Shown here piece by piece: positions 24,233-32,476 of a DNA stretch of 41,850 nt. Both the position numbers and the translations under genes were made by a program. Where the stretch lies: positions 1-41,850 of the forward strand of contig JALWNT010000081.1 of assembly GCA_027080995.1 (NCBI GenBank), in the 5' to 3' direction. Below the pieces are notes generated by a model, which saw only the letters and a program-made list of their open reading frames with translations, had not been told where the DNA came from and did not search any database. The stretch's first letter is position 1, and the number at the start of each line of letters is the position of its first letter. Source of the DNA: Campylobacteraceae bacterium (GTDB lineage: Bacteria > Campylobacterota > Campylobacteria > Campylobacterales > Sulfurovaceae).

Positions 24233-25720
24233 ATGCAAGAAACGACGCTCAACGCCGGCGCGGCTCCGGCCCCGAAGCCCCAAAAGAAAAATCGGACCAA
24301 AGAGTACCTCAAGGGGTGGGTCCCCTATCGGATCAAACGCTACTGGCTCTTTGGGATCATCAGTGCCATCGCGCTGATCCTTCCCTGGATCCGGATCAAC
24401 GGCAACCACTTCTTCCTGCTCAACTTCGACCACAAGCAGCTGCATTTCCTCTTTGTGCGCTTCGATATGCAAGAGCTCTATCTGATGCCCTTTTTGCTGA
24501 TGCTCCTCTTTTTGGGGATCTTCGCGATGACGTCGGTCGGCGGTCGGGTTTGGTGCGGCTGGGCCTGTCCTCAGACGATTTTCCGCGTCATCTACCGCGA
24601 TTTCTTCGAGACCAAGCTGCTGCATCTGCGCAAGCGTATCAACAACAAGCAGATCGAGCCCGACTGGTCCAAGCCCGAAAATCAGGTCAAGCGGATCATC
24701 GCGATCGGGCTCTGGTCGATCCTCGCTTTCGTCGCGGCGGCGGACTTTCTTTGGTATTTCGTCCCGCCCGAAGATTTCTTCCGCTACATTGCCGATCCGT
24801 CGAACCACACCGTTTTGATGGGATTTTGGATCGGGATTGCGCTCTTTTTGATCGCGGATATCGTCTTCATCAAAGAGAACTTCTGTGTCTACATCTGTCC
24901 CTATAGCCGGGTGCAGTCGGTCCTCTACGATGACGATACGCTGATGGCGGTCTACGATCCCGTTCGCGGCGGCCACATCTACGAAGGAGAGGGCAACAAC
25001 CGCCACAAAGTCGCCAGTTCGGTCAAGGAGCTCAAAGCCCGAGAGCCGGAGGCGGAGTGTACCGCCTGCGAGAGCTGCGTGAAGGTCTGTCCGACCCACA
25101 TCGATATCCGCAAAGGCTTGCAGCTGGAGTGTATCAACTGCCTCGAGTGTGTCGACGCCTGTACCAAGGTCATGGGCGCTCTGGGCAAACCGTCGCTGGT
25201 GCGCTGGTCCAGTGAGCGCGAAGCGGTACTGCACGAAGGCAAGACCCGGATCTTCCGCCCCAAGGTCATCGCCTACTTCACTGTTTTGGCGATCGTCCTG
25301 GTGGCGCTTTTCGTTATGGGAAGCAAAAAAGAGCATATGCTCCTCAACGTCAACAAAACGACGCGGCTTTACAAAATCCTGCCCGACGGAAGCGTGGAGA
25401 ACGACTACGTCTTCCTCTTCCAGAATACGCAGGACAAACCGCACAAATACACCTTCGAGATCGTCGGGCATCCCGAGATCAAGATCGTACGGCCCAAAGA
25501 GCCCTTCCATCTCGGTGCCCGGATGAAAAAGAAAAAAGTCGTCATCCTCAAAACCGATAAAGTCTTGGCCAAAAACGAAACGACGGATACGCCGATCCCC
25601 ATCACCATCCATGCCTTCGCCGTGGATGCGCCCAAAGAGGTTTCGGTCTTCCGCAAGACGGTCTTCGTCTATCCCCGCTATCAGGAGATCGAAAAGGTCC
25701 TGAAGGAAAAGGCGCAGTAA
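24233..25720 (+). CDS. ccoG: cytochrome c oxidase accessory protein CcoG
   Basis: CcoG (RdxA/FixG) is a membrane iron-sulfur protein needed for copper handling during assembly of cbb3-type cytochrome oxidase. The 495-aa protein has N-terminal membrane helices and a WCGWACPQTIF segment at about residues 106-116. A further cysteine pair is in CVYICPYSR, and a cluster motif CTACESCVKVCPTHID is followed by CINCLECVDACTKVMG near residues 275-310. A C-terminal immunoglobulin-like FixG domain completes it. The ribosome-binding site AAAGGA is five to six bases upstream. The ccoNOPQ genes are not in the window. The gene ends at a strong terminator. Confidence 0.95.
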   Translation: MQETTLNAGAAPAPKPQKKNRTKEYLKGWVPYRIKRYWLFGIISAIALILPWIRINGNHFFLLNFDHKQLHFLFVRFDMQELYLMPFLLMLLFLGIFAMTSVGGRVWCGWACPQTIFRVIYRDFFETKLLHLRKRINNKQIEPDWSKPENQVKRIIAIGLWSILAFVAAADFLWYFVPPEDFFRYIADPSNHTVLMGFWIGIALFLIADIVFIKENFCVYICPYSRVQSVLYDDDTLMAVYDPVRGGHIYEGEGNNRHKVASSVKELKAREPEAECTACESCVKVCPTHIDIRKGLQLECINCLECVDACTKVMGALGKPSLVRWSSEREAVLHEGKTRIFRPKVIAYFTVLAIVLVALFVMGSKKEHMLLNVNKTTRLYKILPDGSVENDYVFLFQNTQDKPHKYTFEIVGHPEIKIVRPKEPFHLGARMKKKKVVILKTDKVLAKNETTDTPIPITIHAFAVDAPKEVSVFRKTVFVYPRYQEIEKVLKEKAQ

Positions 25721-25745
25721 TAGAGAATCTCCTCGTTGAGCCGTA

Positions 25746-25779
25746 CCCCTCCGCCCTTCGGGACGGCGGGGTTTTTTTT
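25746..25779 (+). terminator. intrinsic terminator after ccoG
   Basis: A GC-rich stem (CCCCTCCGCCC with GGACGGCGGGG, two mismatches, TTCG loop) is followed by eight T. It lies about 25 bp after the ccoG stop. Confidence 0.85.
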
Positions 25780-25846
25780 GGTAAAATTCACGATTCTTAT
25801 GATCTTAATAAGATGAACAAATAATTATTCGAAAGGAGTGCTAGTT

Positions 25847-27043
25847 ATGGAAAGAAAAAAGGACAAAGTCCTCATTCTCGGTGGAGGGTTTGCCGGGGTG
25901 GAGGCTGCGATCTTTCTGAGAAAAAAGGGGTATTCGGTCACACTTGTCAGTGCAAGGGATTACTTCTACATCTACCCCACCTCGATTTGGATCCCGACCG
26001 GGGAGGCGAAATTTGAAGAGATCTGTGTTCCGCTCAAGGATCTGCAGGCCGCTCACGGTTTCGACCTGGTGATCGACGAAATCACCGAAATCCGCTCCAA
26101 GGAGCACAAAGCGATCGGGAAAAAGGGAGAGTACGAGGGAGAGTATCTCGTCATCGCCATCGGCAGCGGCAAGATGAAGCACCAAGGAAGTGAGCATTTC
26201 CTCTCGATCTGCGGCAAACCCGAGGAGTCTTTGGCGATCAAAGAGCGCCTAGATGCGCTCATCGCCAAAGGAAGCGGAAAAATCGCGATGGGCTTCGGCG
26301 GCAACCCCAAAGACCCCAGCAATGTCCGGGGCGGTCCGGCTTTTGAAGTGCTTTTCAATGTGCACAATCAACTCAAAAAGCTCGGGATTCGCGATAATTT
26401 CGAGTTGACCTTCTTCGCCCCGATGGAGTCTCCCGGGGCTCGGATGGGAGAGCAGGCGCTGAAGATGATGGATATCTTCTTCAAAAAACTCGATATCAAA
26501 AAGCATTTCGGCAAGAAGATCACCCGTTTTGAAGCCGATGGCATCGTTTTCGAGGACGAGAGCAAGCTTCCGAGTGATTTTACGATGTTCATCCCTGCCG
26601 GAGACGGCCATCCGGTCTTTAGAAACTCCGATCTTCCGCTCAACGAAGCGGGGCTGATTTTGATCAACGACTACTGCGAAGTGCAACACGATTTCGATGA
26701 AACACCGGAAAAGTACAATGTCTTCGCCATCGGGGATTCTGCAGCGATCGACGGCCCTGATTGGCGGGCCAAGCAGGGGCACATCGCCGAAGTGATGGCC
26801 CGCAACGTCGCTTTCAACATCGACGCGATGGCCAAGGGGAGTGAAGAGCGCAAGGGATACCTGGAGCATCTGAACATTCTTTGTGTGATGGACAGCGGAG
26901 ACGGAGCGGCCTTCGTCTATCGCAACCACAAAGGGGGCAAAATGATCCCGATGCCGGTGATCGGGCACTGGCTCAAAAAGGGATGGGGATGGTACTGCCG
27001 CAACTCCAAACTGGGGAAAATCCCCAGAATCCCGGGAATGTAA
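25847..27043 (+). CDS. FAD-dependent sulfide:quinone-reductase-like protein
   Basis: This is a flavoprotein of 398 aa in the SQR/FCSD/NDH-2 superfamily. The dinucleotide-binding motif ILGGGFAGVEAA is at about residues 10-21, and a second FAD contact, NVFAIGDSAAI, is at about 291-301. The C-terminal segment GHWLKKGWGWYCRNSKLGK may be the amphipathic membrane-binding part. Cysteines are at 60, 122, 277, 346 and 384. Cys122 and Cys346 fit two of the three SQR cysteines, but the middle one, next to GPAFEV near residue 163, is absent. Sulfide oxidation with quinone reduction is therefore plausible but not secure. The ATG at 25847 has AAAGGAG eight bases upstream; an in-frame ATG three codons earlier is weaker. 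Confidence 0.82.
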   Translation: MERKKDKVLILGGGFAGVEAAIFLRKKGYSVTLVSARDYFYIYPTSIWIPTGEAKFEEICVPLKDLQAAHGFDLVIDEITEIRSKEHKAIGKKGEYEGEYLVIAIGSGKMKHQGSEHFLSICGKPEESLAIKERLDALIAKGSGKIAMGFGGNPKDPSNVRGGPAFEVLFNVHNQLKKLGIRDNFELTFFAPMESPGARMGEQALKMMDIFFKKLDIKKHFGKKITRFEADGIVFEDESKLPSDFTMFIPAGDGHPVFRNSDLPLNEAGLILINDYCEVQHDFDETPEKYNVFAIGDSAAIDGPDWRAKQGHIAEVMARNVAFNIDAMAKGSEERKGYLEHLNILCVMDSGDGAAFVYRNHKGGKMIPMPVIGHWLKKGWGWYCRNSKLGKIPRIPGM

Positions 27044-27051
27044 GCCCTCCA

Positions 27052-27074
27052 AAGTGCTACTTTTAGTAGCACTT
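27052..27074 (+). terminator. hairpin after the SQR-like gene
   Basis: AAGTGCTAC pairs perfectly with GTAGCACTT across a TTTTA loop, nine bases after the stop. A T-run follows ten bases later, so this may be a terminator or an RNA-stabilising stem. Confidence 0.6.
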
Positions 27075-27129
27075 GACCAAGATCAACTTTTTCTCCTCCC
27101 AATTCAGACAAATATCCTCAGAATTAAGT

Positions 27130-27135
27130 CATAAT
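27130..27135 (+). promoter_or_regulatory. -10-like box upstream of tpx
   Basis: CATAAT lies about 60 bp before the tpx ATG; no clear -35 box is visible. An AAAGGA ribosome-binding site is at 27185-27190. Confidence 0.35.
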
Positions 27136-27196
27136 ACACTCAGTTATCGCCACAGGGTGATAGAAATTCAAATTCAAACCATAAAAAGGATCTACA

Positions 27197-27715
27197 ATGG
27201 CAACAGTCACTCTCAAAGGAAACGAAGTCAAACTGGCAGGCAACGAGAAGAACGTCGGAGACAAGGCTCCCGAAGTCAGCGTCGTCAAATCCGACGATCT
27301 CAGCGACATCACCGTCGGCGGCGCCAAAGAGAACGCTCAGATGATCATCGCCGTTCCTTCTTTGGACACTCCCGTCTGCGCGATGGAAACCACCAAGTTC
27401 AACAACCAAGCCGCCGGCATCGAAGGGCTGGAAGTCACCGTCGTTTCTATGGACCTTCCTTTCGCCGCCAAGCGCTTCTGCTCGACTGAAGGGATCGAAA
27501 ACCTCACCGTCGCTTCCGACTACCGCAACAAAGATTTCGCCAACGAATACGGCGTACTCGTCGCGGAAGGCCCCCTGGCCGGTGTCACCGCTCGTGCGAT
27601 CTTCGTCATCGACCGTGACGGCAACATCGTCTACAAGCAGCTGGTCCCCGAGATCACCGAAGAGCCCAACTACGAAGAGGCGCTCGAAGCCGCCAAGAAA
27701 GCGGCCGCCAAGTAA
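27197..27715 (+). CDS. tpx: thiol peroxidase
   Basis: Tpx reduces hydroperoxides using thioredoxin as electron donor; it is an atypical 2-Cys peroxiredoxin. The 172-aa protein has the peroxidatic Cys61 in PSLDTPVCAMETTKFN and the resolving Cys95 in AKRFCSTEGIENL. The C-terminal VPEITEEPNYEEALEAAKK is typical. It is usual in Campylobacterota, where it protects against peroxide made during microaerobic respiration. It is monocistronic, with a GGCC-TTCG-GGCC stem after the stop codon as a weak terminator candidate (27737-27748). Confidence 0.96.
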   Translation: MATVTLKGNEVKLAGNEKNVGDKAPEVSVVKSDDLSDITVGGAKENAQMIIAVPSLDTPVCAMETTKFNNQAAGIEGLEVTVVSMDLPFAAKRFCSTEGIENLTVASDYRNKDFANEYGVLVAEGPLAGVTARAIFVIDRDGNIVYKQLVPEITEEPNYEEALEAAKKAAAK

Positions 27716-27973
27716 AGCGACGCTTCTCTTCAGGGCCTTCGGGCCTCATCCTCCCTTTTCTAAAATTTCCAATTTTTTCCGTAAACCATCTGTTTTTTGA
27801 CGATTGATGCCTTTGCTGACGTTCCATGTCTATCACCTGCACCCCCCTTTCGAAACAAATCGGATAAATTTTCTCAGTATTTTGCTCTCTTTAATCCCGC
27901 AGCTTCGCGATTGTGTTAAAATCGCTGACTCTTGAATAGAAAAACTATCGATAATATTTTAGAAGGAATCTTT

Positions 27974-28558
27974 ATGCAAAACCTACATTTTATCCGCGAC
28001 GAGATGCTCGTACACGTCCCCCTCTGTACCCATGCCGACCCCCGCCGGATCTTGGTCGTCGGAGGATGCGACAATGTCCGCAACGAGTTGGCCAAGCACA
28101 GTATCCTCGAGGAGGTGATTCACGTAGATGCCGAAGGGGCCGTGGAGTCACTGCAGCGCCTGGGAGCCCGCAGCTACGATGTCGCCATCGTCGCCACCGA
28201 CCGTTTCGGCGGAGATCGGAGCTTCTGGATCGAGCTGACCAAGCTCTTGAGCGAGAAGGGAGTCGTCAGTGCCGTGATGAGCAACGTCATCCTGGAGGAG
28301 GAGTCCGCCAAAGAGGAGCTCAAACTCCTGGGATCCGTCTATCGGATCGTCATGCCCTATCGTTACGAAGAGGAGAAAGCTCTGGTGAGCAGCTATATGG
28401 TCCTCGCCAGCCGCTTCTATCACCCTACGGCCGATATCAACCTCCAGCGGGCCGATTTGACCGACGGTTTCCGCTACTACAACAGCGACATCGCGATCGC
28501 TGCGTTTCAGACGCCGACGTTCGTCAACCAGAACTATCTGGGGATCATCAAACGCTGA
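27974..28558 (+). CDS. speE: spermidine-synthase-like protein lacking the N-terminal domain
   Basis: This 194-aa protein matches the Rossmann-like domain of SpeE in Campylobacterota: PRRILVVGGCDNVRNELAKH, VIHVDAEGAVESLQRL, YDVAIVATDRFGG, then FRYYNSDIAIAAFQTP near the C terminus. From memory, Helicobacter pylori SpeE is about 262 aa and begins with a roughly 55-60 residue N-terminal beta domain that is absent here. The ATG at 27974 has AGAAGGA nine bases upstream. The upstream 27716-27973 region is AT-rich and shows no coding sequence for the missing part; GTTAAAAT near 27914 is a promoter candidate. Spermidine synthesis from putrescine and decarboxylated SAM is the family reaction; whether the short form is active is uncertain. 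Confidence 0.8.
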   Translation: MQNLHFIRDEMLVHVPLCTHADPRRILVVGGCDNVRNELAKHSILEEVIHVDAEGAVESLQRLGARSYDVAIVATDRFGGDRSFWIELTKLLSEKGVVSAVMSNVILEEESAKEELKLLGSVYRIVMPYRYEEEKALVSSYMVLASRFYHPTADINLQRADLTDGFRYYNSDIAIAAFQTPTFVNQNYLGIIKR

Positions 28559-29154
28559 TGGCTTACGAACACGCCGTCGTCCTCACGGGCGGGATCGCGA
28601 CGGGCAAGAGCAGCGCCGGGGCCCTGCTGAAGCTCTTCGGCTTTCGGATCATCGACGCCGACGCCATCGCCCACGAGATCCTCGATCGCGAAGCCGCACG
28701 CATCGCCGAACGTTTCGGAGAGGAGATGCTCGCAGAGGGGAGGGTGGACCGTCGCAGGTTGGGGGAGCGCATCTTCGCCGATCCGGAGGAACGCAAAGCG
28801 CTTGAGGCGATCGTCCATCCCCCGATCCGAGAGGAGATCCTCCGCCGGAGTGAAGAGCAAGAGAGCCTGGGCAAGCCCTATCTCATCGACATCCCGCTCT
28901 TTTTCGAAACGGGCAGCGACTATCCCATCACACGCAGCGTCGTCGTCTATGCCCCCCGACCGCTCCAGCTCGCACGCCTGATGAAGCGCGACAAACTCGA
29001 CGAGGCCGAGGCGCTGCGGCGTCTCGACGCCCAACTCGATATCGAAGAGAAGCGCCGCCGGGCCACTTGGGTCATCGACAACAGCGGCGACCTCGCGCAA
29101 CTCTCTGCCGAGTGCGAGCGGGTCAAAGAGGAGATATTGAGGGCGTTTTCGTAA
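28558..29154 (+). CDS. coaE: dephospho-CoA kinase
   Basis: CoaE phosphorylates dephospho-CoA in the last step of coenzyme A synthesis. The 198-aa protein has the P-loop LTGGIATGKSS at about residues 9-19, then IIDADAIAHEIL, a DIPLFFETGSDYP segment and the lid-region RLMKRD. The ATG overlaps the speE stop codon (TGATG), so the two are coupled. The stop codon is followed one base later by an ATTGG repeat. Confidence 0.95.
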   Translation: MAYEHAVVLTGGIATGKSSAGALLKLFGFRIIDADAIAHEILDREAARIAERFGEEMLAEGRVDRRRLGERIFADPEERKALEAIVHPPIREEILRRSEEQESLGKPYLIDIPLFFETGSDYPITRSVVVYAPRPLQLARLMKRDKLDEAEALRRLDAQLDIEEKRRRATWVIDNSGDLAQLSAECERVKEEILRAFS

Positions 29155-29155
29155 G

Positions 29156-29193
29156 TTTGGTATATTGGTGTATTGGTTATTGGTGTATTGGGG
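29156..29193. repeat. ATTGG repeat, left arm of cassette D
   Basis: The units are a partial TTTGG, then TATATTGG, TGTATTGG, TTATTGG, TGTATTGG and two G, beginning just after the coaE stop. The inverted partner is at 29552-29582. Confidence 0.85.
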
Positions 29194-29273
29194 AAAGAGG
29201 TAGGACATAGTTTTCTGCCAAAGTGCTTTATTCCCAAAAAGAGAAGCGACTCTTATCTATCAAAAATCCAGGC

Positions 29274-29551
29274 AATTATTACCGCACCAACTATATACCT
29301 CAAACATTGAGAGAACGAGACGAGGTAAGATGTGCGTAAAGAAATCTGAAGGACTACTTGTGGGTAATTCGATGATTTATTTGCGTGCAGATTGCCTCGT
29401 ATCGTTCTCCCCGAAGGGTGAGGCACTTTCGCCCATAGGCTGCGTTGGATTTTCTTGAATTCGCTTAGGCGAGTCCTGCAAAAATCCGCCTTGCCTATGA
29501 ACGAAATTGCCTCATCAATGTTTGAGGTATATAATTGGTGCGGTAATAACT
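29274..29551. mobile_element. 278-bp MITE-like element with 37-bp inverted ends
   Basis: The left end at 29274-29310 and the right end at 29515-29551 are inverted repeats with 35 of 37 positions matching (core ATTACCGCACCAA, then TATATACCTCAAACATTGA). No gene lies between them. The interior includes a second, nested hairpin at 29420-29513. The right end abuts the right ATTGG arm exactly. The non-autonomous size and structure suggest a MITE or a large hairpin repeat; no transposase is seen. Confidence 0.7.
29420..29513. repeat. nested long hairpin inside the MITE-like element
   Basis: GAGGCACTTTCGCCCATAGGC pairs with the sequence at 29493-29513 at 18 of 21 positions. An inner GGATTTT/AAAATCC stem and a perfect TCGC-TTAG-GCGA tip lie between them. 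The segment could fold as an extended RNA. Confidence 0.65.
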
Positions 29552-29582
29552 CCAATATACCAATAACCAATACACCAATGAC
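29552..29582. repeat. ATTGG repeat, right arm of cassette D
   Basis: Read on the minus strand, the units are TCATTGG, TGTATTGG, TTATTGG and TATATTGG. As at 13224 and 16156, it is followed by an A-run. The dapF ribosome-binding site begins a few bases later. Confidence 0.85.
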
Positions 29583-29603
29583 AAAAAAACCGAAGGTTTG
29601 AAT

Positions 29604-30371
29604 ATGTTCGTCACAAAATACGATGCCAACGGCAACGATTTCGTCATCTTTCACGACAACGCCAAGCGCGACCGCCACGAATTGGCGAAGCTGCTCTGCG
29701 ATCGCCACAAAGGGGTCGGAGCCGACGGGATGGTGGTGCTGATTCCCCATGCCGACTACGATTTCGAGTGGGAGTTTTACAACAGCGACGGCAGCGAAGC
29801 GAGTATGTGCGGCAACGCCACACGTGCCGTGGCCCACTACGCCGTCGAACACGGTATCTCCGTGAACAACCGGGCGGAGTTTCTCACCGGGGCGGGGGTG
29901 ATTACCGCCGAAGTCAACGGACTCTACGTCGTTACTGATATGCTGCCGCCTCGGATCATCAATACGGCGATCGAAGCGTACGGATTGCAGTGGTGGCTCA
30001 TCGATACCGGGGTCCCCCACCTCGTCGCCGAGGTGGAGAGTCTGGAGGAGTTTGATTTGGAGATGGCCCGCAGCTTGAGGGAGGAGTACGACGCCAACGT
30101 CAACATTTACACCGTCGCCGAGGATGAGCTGCGCCTGCGGACCTACGAGCGGGGAGTCGAAGATGAGACGCTCGCCTGCGGGACCGGGATGACCGCCTGC
30201 TATGTGCGGGCCCGGGAGGAGGGCAAGGCACGGGATCTGTGCGTCGTCTTTCCCCGCAGCGGCGACGAACTCTATCTGGAGTACACTGACGGGCGCTACC
30301 GCTTCGGCGGGAAGGTGAGCAAAGTCTTCGTCGCCGAATTGACGCTCGATATTCCCCACTATATGCTCTGA
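29604..30371 (+). CDS. dapF: diaminopimelate epimerase
   Basis: DapF interconverts LL- and meso-diaminopimelate for lysine and peptidoglycan synthesis. The 255-aa protein has the two catalytic cysteines, Cys69 in SMCGNATRAVAHYA and Cys192 in LACGTGMTACYVRA. The N terminus MFVTKYDANGNDFVIFHD is typical. The ATG at 29604 has GAAGG nine bases upstream. The repeat cassette at 29156-29582 separates it from coaE and has replaced its upstream region almost to the ribosome-binding site, so its promoter is probably inside the cassette. The antiporter gene follows after 20 bp. Confidence 0.95.
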   Translation: MFVTKYDANGNDFVIFHDNAKRDRHELAKLLCDRHKGVGADGMVVLIPHADYDFEWEFYNSDGSEASMCGNATRAVAHYAVEHGISVNNRAEFLTGAGVITAEVNGLYVVTDMLPPRIINTAIEAYGLQWWLIDTGVPHLVAEVESLEEFDLEMARSLREEYDANVNIYTVAEDELRLRTYERGVEDETLACGTGMTACYVRAREEGKARDLCVVFPRSGDELYLEYTDGRYRFGGKVSKVFVAELTLDIPHYML

Positions 30372-30391
30372 TGTACGGAAGGAACTAAGCG

Positions 30392-32044
30392 ATGGACAAT
30401 CTGCTGGCGATCATTCTGACGACCGTTGTCATCGCCACGCTGCTCAATGTCTTCTTCAAACGCTACGAGATCCCTACCGTCATCGGCTACATCTTCGCCG
30501 GGGCGATCATCAGTCAACTCTTCGGCCTGACCCACGCTCGGCACAACGAAGCGCTCCATCAACTCGCGGAGTTCGGGATCGTCTTTCTGATGTTCACGAT
30601 CGGTCTGGAGTTTTCCGTCCGTCACCTCAAGGCGATGCGACGGGAAGTCTTCCTCTTCGGAGGGTTGCAGATGGTGGTCACGGGCAATCTCTTCGGAGCC
30701 TTCGCCCACGAAATCCTTGGGATCGAACTGCGCAGTGCCATCATCATCGGCTTTTCTCTTGCACTCTCCTCTACCGCCATCGTCCTCAAGATGCTCACCG
30801 AACGCAACGAAATCCACAGCGGCTACGGACGGGTGGTCCTGGGGATCCTGCTTCTGCAGGACATCGCCGTCATTCCGATCCTGCTGATGCTTTCGATCTT
30901 TACGGCGACGGAGCGTTCCGTCGCCGATATGCTGCTCTGGACGACGTTGGATGCCGTTTTGCTGCTTCTGGTGATTTTCTTTCTGGGGCGCTACGTGCTG
31001 GAGCGCTTCTTGGCATGGACGCTTTCGTCCGATTCCGAAGAGATTTTTCTCGTTGCGGCGTTGATGATCGTCGTCGGCGTCAGCTACCTGGCGCATCGTC
31101 TCGGCTTCAGCTACTCCCTGGGGGCCTTTTTGGCGGGGATGACGCTGGCGGAGACCCGCTTCAAGTACCGGATCGAAGCGGATCTTTTGACCTTCCGGGA
31201 TATCTTTCTGGGGATCTTCTTCGTCACCATCGGGATGCAGATCGAACCCCGGACCCTGCTGGAGCACTGGCTACTGATTCCAATGCTTCTTGTCGCGGTG
31301 ATGGGGGCCAAGGCTCTGGTGATCTTCGGCTTGTTGCAGACTTTCCTCCAGCGGCGTACGGCATTCAAAGCGGCTTTGGCTCTGATGCAGGTGGGAGAGT
31401 TCGCCCTGGCGATCTTCGCCATCGCTTCGCAAAACCGTCTCATCGATCCGCAAACCAATCAACTGCTCATCGTCACCGTGGTCTTGAGTATGATCATCAC
31501 TCCTTTCGTGCTCAAACACCTGCGACCGCTGGCCGACTGGGTCTTTTCGCGAGAGCCCGAGACGGATATTCCTATCGTCTCTTCGGGCTATCGGGATCAT
31601 ATCCTTCTGCTCGGATACGGGACGCTGGGCGAGAAGCTCTCTCGGGAACTGCGTCGCCGTTCGCTTCCTTATCTCATCGTCGAGCACGACTACAAACTGG
31701 TCGAAGAGGCGCGCAAGAGGGGTGAGCCGATCATCCTGGCCAATGCCGCCGCCCAGAGCGTCCTCGAGGAGCTGGGAGTGCGCGAGGCTCTGGCCGTCAT
31801 CGTCGCCATCGAAAACGTCGACAAAACCCGGATGGTCGTCGACGCCGTCACCCGCGTCGCTCCGACGGTCAACACCGTCGTCGCCGTGCGCAACGACAGC
31901 CATCGCCGGATCATCGAGACCTTCCCCGTCAATCACATCGTCGACGCTTCGGAGATCCTCAGCCGTGCGATTCTCGATGAAGCGCTGGTCTGCCCCCTGC
32001 GCTCCCCGCTGAAGGTCGGGGAAAAATCAGAAAAAGTTTTCTGA
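30392..32044 (+). CDS. CPA2-type cation:proton antiporter with RCK domain (KefB-like)
   Basis: This inner-membrane antiporter of 550 aa exchanges K+ or Na+ for protons. About 12 hydrophobic segments span residues 1-385, including the conserved FTIGLEFSVRHLKAMRRE and ILLLQDIAVIPILLML stretches. A cytoplasmic RCK_N/TrkA-N domain follows from about residue 400 (HILLLGYGTLGEKLSREL), with a nucleotide-binding GYGxLG motif. It is the Kef/YbaL type; glutathione-linked gating residues cannot be assigned. It follows dapF at 20 bp with AAGGAA before its ATG. A T-rich stretch near 32061-32068 is the only terminator hint. Confidence 0.9.
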   Translation: MDNLLAIILTTVVIATLLNVFFKRYEIPTVIGYIFAGAIISQLFGLTHARHNEALHQLAEFGIVFLMFTIGLEFSVRHLKAMRREVFLFGGLQMVVTGNLFGAFAHEILGIELRSAIIIGFSLALSSTAIVLKMLTERNEIHSGYGRVVLGILLLQDIAVIPILLMLSIFTATERSVADMLLWTTLDAVLLLLVIFFLGRYVLERFLAWTLSSDSEEIFLVAALMIVVGVSYLAHRLGFSYSLGAFLAGMTLAETRFKYRIEADLLTFRDIFLGIFFVTIGMQIEPRTLLEHWLLIPMLLVAVMGAKALVIFGLLQTFLQRRTAFKAALALMQVGEFALAIFAIASQNRLIDPQTNQLLIVTVVLSMIITPFVLKHLRPLADWVFSREPETDIPIVSSGYRDHILLLGYGTLGEKLSRELRRRSLPYLIVEHDYKLVEEARKRGEPIILANAAAQSVLEELGVREALAVIVAIENVDKTRMVVDAVTRVAPTVNTVVAVRNDSHRRIIETFPVNHIVDASEILSRAILDEALVCPLRSPLKVGEKSEKVF

Positions 32045-32082
32045 GCCCCATCGGTTTTATCTTTTTTTAAGGGTCGACACCC

Positions 32083-32088
32083 TATAAT
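32083..32088 (+). promoter_or_regulatory. -10 box of tRNA-Val
   Basis: TATAAT lies 15 bp before the mature tRNA-Val 5' end. No clear -35 box is seen, which is common in this group. Confidence 0.6.
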
Positions 32089-32102
32089 TTTGCCCTCCAA
32101 CC

Positions 32103-32178
32103 GGTCCCATAGCTCAGTTGGTAGAGCACCACCTTGACATGGTGGTGGTCAGAGGTTCAAGTCCTCTTGGGGCCACCA
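32103..32178 (+). tRNA. tRNA-Val (anticodon GAC)
   Basis: A complete cloverleaf of 76 nt with encoded CCA. The acceptor stem is GGTCCCA with TGGGGCC. The anticodon stem CCACC/GGTGG encloses the loop TTGACAT, giving anticodon GAC. The T arm has GGTTCAAGTCC. Confidence 0.95.
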
Positions 32179-32476
32179 TAATCATTCTGCGAAACTTTTC
32201 GAATGTTTTTATAAATCCTCCTGCAGCCCAATCACATTGCAAAAATGTCTGTTTCCCCTTTGCTATAATTTCTATTGCTTCAACCCAATTTTATGTGAGT
32301 AGAAAATGCTTCAAACGCGTCGATATCCGGTGTCGGCACGGGACGAGGAGAGAAGAGTCGGCGTAGCCGGAAGGGTGCGTTGAACATTCGATCGCCCTTG
32401 TCATCGATGATCGATGCGGATGAGGTGTTGGCTAATGCAGATACAATAGGTTCAAACAAACGTCAAAGGAGTGGAT
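32179..32476 (+). promoter_or_regulatory. leader region before the glycine-zipper lipoprotein
   Basis: No convincing gene lies here. A TATAAT box at 32264-32269 could start a transcript of about 200 nt ahead of the lipoprotein gene. Part of it can fold: AACGC near 32314 with GCGTT near 32380, and CCGG near 32327 with CCGG near 32368. It may be a structured leader or a small RNA; no known riboswitch class was recognised. Confidence 0.35.

Noticed and set aside
24092-25612. 506-codon minus-strand frame antisense to ccoG
   Set aside because: The translation has no recognisable domain and mirrors ccoG, whose cysteine motifs, ribosome-binding site and terminator support the plus-strand gene.
29274-29551. 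Insertion sequence with its own transposase
   Set aside because: The 278-bp interior has no open frame long enough for a transposase; a non-autonomous element fits better.
32118-32366. 82-codon frame starting within tRNA-Val
   Set aside because: It begins inside the tRNA, has no ribosome-binding site and no recognisable product.
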